NCBI GenBank assembly: GCA_030180135.1 | Contig: CM058230.1 | Location: 22,156,067-22,220,066 of the forward strand | Source of the DNA: Orychophragmus violaceus | Taxonomy: Eukaryota > Streptophyta > Magnoliopsida > Brassicales > Brassicaceae | Length of the DNA: 64,000 nt | Direction of reading: 5' to 3' | Part shown: positions 57,449-64,000 of the stretch, one piece after another | Layout: the number at the start of each line of letters is the position of its first letter | How positions within the stretch are numbered: position 1 is the first letter of the stretch | Position numbers and translations under genes: made by a program | The notes under the pieces: model-generated | Seen by the model: the letters and a program-made list of their open reading frames with translations, nothing else | Told to the model about the DNA's origin: nothing | Database searches by the model: none

Positions 57449-57845
57449 CTATTTATGGTTCGTCGGATGTTCTGTCGAAATGAGGAAGAAAGAAAAAGAA
57501 GAAGGTCTAGGGTACTTACCTTGCGCGTGTGTGCGTCGATCGTTGCAGAAGTTATGACGATCGACGCAAATCAGGATTGGTTGAAACAATCCGATTTTCG
57601 GTTTAAGATATCGTACCTTTGATTTCAATTTCAACCAGGTGTGTCGATCGTTGCATAGGTCCGCATCGATCGACACACTTTGACTTCATTCCTTCGTATA
57701 ATTCTCCATGCAATGATCGCTGCACAGGACCGCAACGATCGTAACAAGGCGATTTCTTCTTCGTCAGATATCCACCTGCATCGATCGTTGCACAAGACCG
57801 CAACGATCGACGCAGTTCCCAGACTCGTATTCTATAGACAAACAC
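57449..57845 (-). repeat. dense CGATCG hairpin cluster between integrase and ORF1
   Basis: At least three hairpins of the form CGATCGTTGC...GCAACGATCG (or the CATCGATCG variant) with 6-8 nt loops lie in 57530-57830. The spurious frames through it read repetitively as C(V/Y)DRCGP(M/V)QRS because the unit is repeated in frame. In copy A this cluster is followed directly by the 3' region. Confidence 0.75.
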
Positions 57846-57967
57846 ACTAAAACGAAAAACAAACGTAAAATCCTAAAAAAAACACCAAAAAGGGTATGTA
57901 CAAACGAACAAATGGGTTGCCTCCCACTCAACGTTCTTTTAACGTCACTAGCTTGACTGTTCTGCGA

Positions 57968-59410
57968 TCAGGCAGAGAGTGCATCATCCAGAGGCAGAAT
58001 GTGACCTCTTGGAATCTCGGCCTTATCCCAATAATGCTTCACCCTCTGTCCATTAACCGTGAACTCCTTACCTTCCTGGCTGATCAGAACAACTGTACCA
58101 TAGGGACGAACCTCTTTGATTGTGAAAGGACCAGACCACCTAGATCGCAACTTACCTGAAAACAATTGCAAGCGAGAGTTATACAAAAGTACCTGATCAT
58201 TAGGCTCAAATTTTCTAGAGACAATCTTCTTATTATGGTAAGCCTTAGTCCTCTCCTTGTACAGCTCTGAGTTCTCATAAGCATGATGCCTAATCTCATC
58301 CAACTCATTGAGCTGCACCAATATCCTCTCTGCAGGAGACTTAAGATCGAAATTCATCTGCTTCACAGCCCATGCTGCCTTGTGTTCAAGCTCAACTGGA
58401 AGAAGGCAAGCATTTCCATACAACAGATGAAATGGAGTAGTCCCAAGTGGCGTCTTGAACGCAGTCCTATAAGCCCATAATGCATCATCAAGCTTTGCAG
58501 ACCAATCCTTCCTTGTCTTCCCAACTGTCTTCTCCAAGATCTCTATGATCTGTCTGTTAGAGACCTCTAATTGCCCACTAGTCTGAGGATGATAAGGAGT
58601 AGCAACTCAGTGATGAACTTCATGCTCCTGTGGCAGATTCTCAAAGACCTTATTAATGAAATAAGATCCTCCATCACTGATCACAATCTGAGGTACTCCA
58701 AATCTAGGGAAAATGATGGTCTTAAACAGCTTAATAACCACCGAAGAGTCATTGGTTGGACTAGCTATTGCTTTCACCCACTTAGACACATAATCCACAT
58801 CAACCAAAATAAACTTATTCCCATAGGATGAGGGAAAAGAACCCATGAAATCAATGCCCCAGCAATCGAAAACCTCAACCTCAAGAATGAAATTCTGAGG
58901 CATCTCATGCTTTTTACTGATTTTCCTTCTCCTCTGACAGGCATCACAATGAGAGACAAAAGAATGAGCGTCTCTAAACATCGTAGGTTACCAGAAACCT
59001 GCTTGCAGAACCTTAGACACAGTCCTAAATGTAGCAAAATCTCCAGCATAATATGATCCATGGCAGTGAAATAGAACATCTGGAACCTCTGATTCCGCAA
59101 TGCATCTCATGTAAAGTCCATCCAAACAATGCTTATACAGATAACGCTCATCCCAATAGTATCGCCTAAGCTCTCTGAAGAACTTCTTCTTAGCATACCC
59201 CTTCAGCTCATCTGGTTCAGTCTCTGCAGCCAGGTAATTAGCAATATTTGCAAACCAGGGTCGATTAATCGTTGAAACAACATGAACATCGAAGTTGTAG
59301 TATCCAATTTGAATCTTTAAAGATTCTGGGTTCGTAGGCGCAATGCAACGATCGCTGCAGAGGTCCGCGTCGATCGTTGCTCTCTCGACAATTGCATTGA
59401 TCATTGCCAA
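57968..59410 (-). pseudogene. Athila C integrase, broken
   Basis: Three overlapping pieces: the zinc-finger part (59410-58988, GSYYAGDFATFRTVSKVLQA), the catalytic core (58981-58607, CDACQRRRKISKKHEMPQ, GIDFMGSFPSS, KAIASPTNDSS) and the C-terminal part (58537-57968, GKTRKDWSAKLDDALWAYRT, RWSGPFTIKEV). They are separated by stops or frameshifts near 58985 and 58540-58610. Clearly related to 2843-3895 of copy A, but more decayed. Confidence 0.85.
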
Positions 59411-59584
59411 GGTCGCATCGATTGACGCAGTGCACTAAATTCGACATTTCTACATCTTCTTGTCTAAATCCGTCCAAAATACTGTCACAATCAAGCTGAC
59501 GTTCTCCTCAGGGAAGAATTCATCAATAGGGACGTCTTCTTCAACCCTAATCTGTGACAGATGATCAGCAACTCCGTTTTCAAC

Positions 59585-61016
59585 TCACTTCTTGTCCTTC
59601 ATCACAATATCAAACTCTTGAAGCAACATAATCCATCTCAACAATCCCGGTTTAGCATCCTTCTTCTGCATCAGATATTTCAGAGCTGAATGATCAGTGT
59701 GTACAATCACTTTAGAACCAACAAGATAGGGCCGAAAATTCTCAAAGGCAAAGACAACTGCCAACAACTCCTTCTTCGTAGTGGCATAGTTCCTTTACGC
59801 ATCGTCTAGTGTTATGCTGGCGTAGTAAATAGCATGGAGCTTCTTGTCTTTCTTCTTCCCCAGAACAGCTCCTACAGCATAATCGCTCGCATCGCACATT
59901 ACCTCAAAAGGTAAATCCCAATATGGTGGCTGCACTATAGGAGCACTCACTAACGCTTGCTTGATCTGTTCAAATGCAGTCTGACAATCTGCAGTGAACT
60001 CAAACTTGGCATCCTTACACAGCAAAGCAGTTAGTGGTCTAGCAATCTTATTGAAATCCTTGATGAACCTTCTATAGAACCCAGCATGTCCAAGAAAGCT
60101 CCTCACATATAGAATCCGGTGCTTGAAGGCTGGTCATAACCTCAATCTTTGCGCGGTCTACTTCAATCTCTGCTCCAAATACTCTATGTCCAAGAACAAT
60201 GCCATATCTGACCATGAAATGACGCTTCTCCTAATTAAGAACCAAGTACTTCTCCTCACATCTAGCTATCACTTTGCACAGATTGTCCAAGCACTCATGA
60301 TAAGATGATCAATAGACAGAAAAGTCATCCATAAACACCTCCATAACGTTCTCAATCATATCAGTAAAGATGGACATTATGCATCTAAGGAAGGTGGCTG
60401 GTGCATTACAAAGTCCAAAAGGCATCATGCGGTATGCAAAAGTGCCATATGGACAAGTAAAAGTGGTCTTTCCCTGATCCTCTAGATGGATGAGAATCTG
60501 AAAGAAGCCTGGATATCCATCGAGGAAGCAATAATAAGGGTGACTAGCTAACCTCTCCAGCATCTTATCGATAAAAGGCAAAGGAAAATGATCCTTCCTG
60601 GTCGCAGCATTGAGCTTCCTATAGTCTATGTATATTCGATGTCCAGTCATAGTTCTTGTAGGAATCAACTCGTTCTTCTCGTTCTTCACCACTGTAGCAC
60701 CACCTTTCTTAGACACACCATGAACCAGACTGACCCAATCGCTGTCAGAAATCGGATAAATGATCCCAGCATTCAGTAGATTCATGATCTCCTTCTTTAC
60801 CACTTCCTTATGATTAGGATTCAGCCTCCTCTGATGCTCAACAAATGTCTTAGACTCGTCCTCAAGATGTATCGTATGCATGCACATCTCTGGAGAGATA
60901 CCTGAAATGTCATCAAGAGAATAGCCAAGAGCTTTGCGATACTTGCGCAGCTTGCTTAGCAGTAAAGTGAGCTCTGCGTTGTTCAAATTAGCATTGACAA
61001 TCACTGGATATGTCAA
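59585..61016 (-). pseudogene. Athila C reverse transcriptase and RNase H, broken
   Basis: RT at 61016-60309 with HRRLNPNHKEVVKKEIM, the IDYRKLNAATRKDHFPLP segment, YGTFAYRMMPFGLCNAPATF and a catalytic EVFMDDFSVY, ending at a stop. After a broken connection (60308-60107), RNase H continues at 60106-59795 (MRSFLGHAGFYRRFIKDFNK, CDASDYAVGAVLGKKKDKKL) and 59767-59585 (FENFRPYLVGSKVIVHTDHS). Confidence 0.85.
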
Positions 61017-61085
61017 ATTAGGTCCAAGAAATGCGTACCTTAGCCCGGATGGAAGTTGTTTCAGCTCAATTTTCGGGGCTTTTTC

Positions 61086-62081
61086 TTATGCCCAATCGCC
61101 TGCGACTTGCATCGATCGTTGCACGTGTGGTGTCAATCGATGCATAGTCGCGTCAGACACAACCACAAGCATCAACTGTTCAGTCGAATCCATCAGCCTC
61201 GCATAGAAAATGGCAGGTTCGTCTTGTAGATGTTCCAGCTCCATAATAGAGCTAAGTAGAGCTCTTTCCAGTGGATCCTCAACATATTTCTTTTGAAAGT
61301 AATCTGCAGCCAAATCACTGAGAGTATCAACATAAAAGGTCTGTTCGTCGATGGTTGGTCTCTTCACCAGCTTGTCCATATCAAACCTCATCTTCAGATC
61401 ACCCACATTCAGAATTATTGTCCCTTTCTTACAGTCAATCATAGCACCAGCAGCAGCTAAAAATGGTCTAACCAAAATCAGTGGATCCCTTGGTTCCTCT
61501 CCATACTGCAGAATCACAAAGTCAGTAGGGATCACACAGTCACCAGTTCTGATTGGCACATCTTCCAGCACTCCTTCAGGAATCCTGACTGTTCTGTCAG
61601 CTATGACTAATGAGATCCTAGTAGGCATAAAGTCAGTCATCCCAAGCCTCTCAGCAACAAAATAAGGCATAAGGTTCACACTAGAACCAAGATCACGCAA
61701 AGACCTCTCAAATTTGTCTCTGTAAATGCCACAATCTAGCACAAAGCTCCCACGATCCTTTAACTTCTCTGGTATCTTACCTTGAATCACAGCACTACAC
61801 ACCTCTGTGATCATCATTACACTCTCCTCATCAGTCCAGTTACTAGCAAGTAAGTTCATAAGACACCTTCTCATCACAGGAGTAGTCTGCATAGAATCAA
61901 CCAAAGGCACTTCAATCAACACCTTTTTAATGATTTTCTTGAATTTGGCCAGCTGCCTATCGTTCTTCGCCTTTCTGGGGTCCTTAGGGAAGGGAACCTT
62001 AGCCTTATAGATCCTCTCATCAGCCTTTTTCAGTGTTTCTGCGTTTTGAACTATCGGGGTTCGCTTTGCATCGATCGACAT
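61086..62081 (-). pseudogene. Athila C protease region
   Basis: 331 codons open, containing a retropepsin-like domain. SLRDLGSSVNLMPYFVAERL carries the DLGS active-site segment, followed by the RISLVIADRTVRIPEGVLED and RPFLAAAGAMIDCKKGTI segments. The upstream part is basic (KAKVPFPKDPRKAKNDRQLA). The frame begins and ends within CGATCG motif sequence (about 62060 and 61110), so the terminal residues come from the motif rather than from protease. Confidence 0.8.
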
Positions 62082-62340
62082 CAGTGTTGCGTCAATCGAT
62101 GCTAGGCGATTTCATCACGACCTCTGCGTTAAGCTTAGACTCAGTATCCTCGTTCAGGATTTGTGTCGATCGTTGCTGGGGTGCATCGGTCGACGCAGTG
62201 CAAAACTCACGGATCTCATCTTTCGTCTCCTCAATCTAAACGATTTCTTCTAAACTCAACGGTTTTTTCTGACCAGAAACAAGTTTGTTACCACTTCTCA
62301 ACGTCACTGCATTGCATTGGTACTTAGGATTATCATCATT

Positions 62341-63854
62341 TCATCCCGGAAGAGATCCATCTGGCCTCTTAGCAGACCCAGCAGTCTGTACAACCTGAAT
62401 TTCCAATTTCTTCACATGAGAGTTTATGGCATCTATCTTCCCATTAAGGTCCAAGTACAGAGAATCTGTTTTGCCATTAAAATCCAATATACTCTTCTGC
62501 TGTCCTTCCAGAAGCTGCTCCAACAGTCCTATCATCTTATCATTCTGCTCATTTTGAGGAGGAACAAGTTGATAGGATGAAGATCCATAGTTTTTTGTGA
62601 AACTGTTAGTGTTGTTTCCAGGGCTGCTAGTACTCTATTAGGGTTCTGAAACTGAGGCTTAGAAGTGAAATTAGAGAATTTTTTATTACCTGTGAAGGTA
62701 CTTCTCTGTCCCATTCCATTGTAGCCACCTCTACCTTGCTGATTTCCAAATCTGTTTCCCAGAAAACCAGTCCCACCAACATAATTCACATCCTCTTCTT
62801 CGCAACCAGGTTCAGCCTCAAACTATTCAACATCCTGAGCAAAGTGAACACTCTTCTTTAGAAGTGTATGAACAAAATCAATCTTCTTGTTCATCTCAGT
62901 TATCTGGGAATTGTCAGCTTTACCACCAAACTTCATCCTCTCCATATCAGCATTCTTGACACTATTACTAGCTACCAAGTTCTCAATAAGCTCCTTAGCT
63001 TCTTCTGGAGATTTAGTGTAGAAGTTTCCAGTACTTGCAGCATCTAAAGCCATCTGATACCACAAATCAAATCCTCTGAAGAAGATACACAACAGTTGCG
63101 CCTCAGAGAAACCATGATGATGGCAATCTCTCTGGTATCTCTTGAATCTCACCTAGGCTGCCTTAAAAGGCTCTGTAGATCCTTGCTTGAAGGTCAATAG
63201 ATCCTGTCTAAGCTGATCAGACCGAGCATCATCATAGAAGTGTCGCAGAAACTTCTCTTTCACTGCATTCCAAGTAGTCAGAGTCCCAGGTGGAATCTTC
63301 TTCAGCCAGTTAACAGCTTCTCCTCCAAGAGAGTGAGGAAAAAGCTTGTAGTGCAAGTAGTCGTAGCTTACTCCATTGTGCTTCATTCCAGTCACTAGAG
63401 ATTCAAAGTGCTCTATGTGGTCCATATGATGCTCATGTGGAAGTCCACTGAAAACATGCTGACCCACAAGTGTGTAATACGAGGTCTTCAGCTCGAAATC
63501 ATTACGCGGAAACGCAGGGGGAATAATCGCAGACCTATTGGCGTAAAACTCATCTGGGCGATTGTAATCCGCTAGTGTCCTCCTAACGGGTGGATCATGT
63601 GTTCTAGGTGGGGCTTCTGGTCGTCGATTTCCTTGTCCACCTACTTTTCCTCCACCTTGAGCTCCTTGCTCATGCTGAACAAACTGTCGCTCAATCACAT
63701 TACCTTTAGCATCTAACATATGTCCCTGAGCGTTGTAAGGATTGTTCTGCGTGTCTCTCAGAACATCTTCAACATCCATAATCAGAATCAATGGCGCAGG
63801 ATTCACATTAGCCATCTTCACTAGTTTTTGAGCTTTCCTGTTCGTTCTTTCCAA
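62341..63854 (-). pseudogene. Athila C gag, broken
   Basis: N-terminus at 63854. The gag domain spans 63550-62900 (GLPHEHHMDHIEHFESLVTG, LGGEAVNWLKKIPPGTLTTW, FKRYQRDC), with a C-terminal Gly/Asn-rich zinc-finger-less tail (GNRFGNQQGRGGYNGMGQRS) and a coiled-coil-like segment (GLLEQLLEGQQKSI, LYLDLNGKIDAINSHVKKLE). Breaks: in-frame stops at 63153-63155 and 62823-62825 and a frameshift at about 62640. Confidence 0.8.
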
Positions 63855-63865
63855 CCTTGCAAGTT

Positions 63866-64000
63866 CTTAAAGTCTGAGATTCACAATATTCTTGTCCAGA
63901 TTAAATCTGGTTGCGCGATTAGGTATAAACCGTCGGCAATCGTCAAGCAATGATCGATGCACAGGTCCGCAATGATCGATTCAGTTCGGGAATCACCTTG
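63866..64000 (-). other. Athila C leader with CGATCG motif
   Basis: Sequence upstream of gag, cut by the window end. A copy of the hairpin motif (CAATGATCGATGCA...GCAATGATCGA-like) sits at 63945-63983. Confidence 0.5.

Larger units (their letters stand above)
52897..64000 (-). mobile_element. Athila-type Ty3/gypsy element (copy C), continues past window
   Basis: More than 11 kb on the minus strand. Right to left: leader, gag (63854-62532), protease (62081-61086), RT (61016-60309), RNase H (60106-59585), integrase (59410-57968), ORF1 (56975-55484), the 3' internal region with a C-rich tract near 55005, and the 3' LTR (52897-54086). The 5' LTR is outside the window. All coding modules carry stops or frameshifts, so the copy is old and inactive. 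CGATCG hairpin motifs separate most modules. Confidence 0.9.

Noticed and set aside
57449..57845. Cysteine-rich repetitive small protein (C-DRCGP-QRS repeats)
   Set aside because: These frames are translations of the CGATCG hairpin repeats in an Athila noncoding region; the same pattern appears in different frames and strands.
1..64000. CRISPR array, bacterial operons or tRNA/rRNA genes
   Set aside because: The window is plant nuclear DNA; no regularly spaced direct repeats with unique spacers, and no tRNA or rRNA sequence was recognised apart from primer-site complements.

Overview
This window is nuclear DNA of a flowering plant, almost certainly a member of the Brassicaceae. Three intron-containing host genes can be rebuilt exon by exon: an anthranilate synthase beta subunit (ASB1-like, 10961-12975, +), a mitochondrial-type LpxC deacetylase (14974-13361, -) and a MAP70 microtubule-associated protein (45203-48461, +). 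From memory of Arabidopsis thaliana, MAP70-2, LpxC and ASB genes are neighbours on chromosome 1 (around At1g24764 to At1g25220), so this looks like the orthologous interval, read here in the order ASB, LpxC, MAP70. There is one LpxC/ASB pair instead of the tandem series of A. thaliana.

Almost everything else is transposable-element DNA. Left to right: an Athila (Ty3/gypsy) remnant (286-4037) is interrupted by a Ty1/copia element (4038 to about 10670) whose far end is missing and which stops about 0.3 kb before ASB1. After LpxC come a degenerate GAACCGAA-rich repeat, a large inverted-repeat (foldback/MITE) element with telomere-like arms (16537-17436), and a 0.9 kb non-LTR retroposon with a poly(T) end and target-site duplication (18102-19012), resembling Sadhu. 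Next are a rearranged, partly inverted Athila fragment (20741-21668), a complete copia element with 743-bp LTRs and TSD (21974-27965), further decayed repeats and a possible solo LTR (30048-31278). A complete 10.6 kb Ty3/gypsy Tat-lineage element follows (31478-42083, TSD AGCTA), then a MULE with long TIRs and a captured gene fragment (42866-44294).

Beyond MAP70 there is a LINE reverse-transcriptase remnant (about 49080-50875), a piece of another LTR element with a tRNA-Met-type primer site, and a long degenerate Athila (52897 to the window end) with gag, protease, RT/RNase H, integrase and the Athila ORF1 region.

The most interesting features are in the retroelements. The Tat element carries, antisense to gag-pol, an apparently intact four-exon gene (32504-35149) with its own TATA-like promoter, while its own integrase core is deleted. 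The Athila elements carry a hairpin motif built on CGATCG that recurs between successive coding modules. One Athila copy has lost the ORF1 region with the junction lying in these motif blocks.
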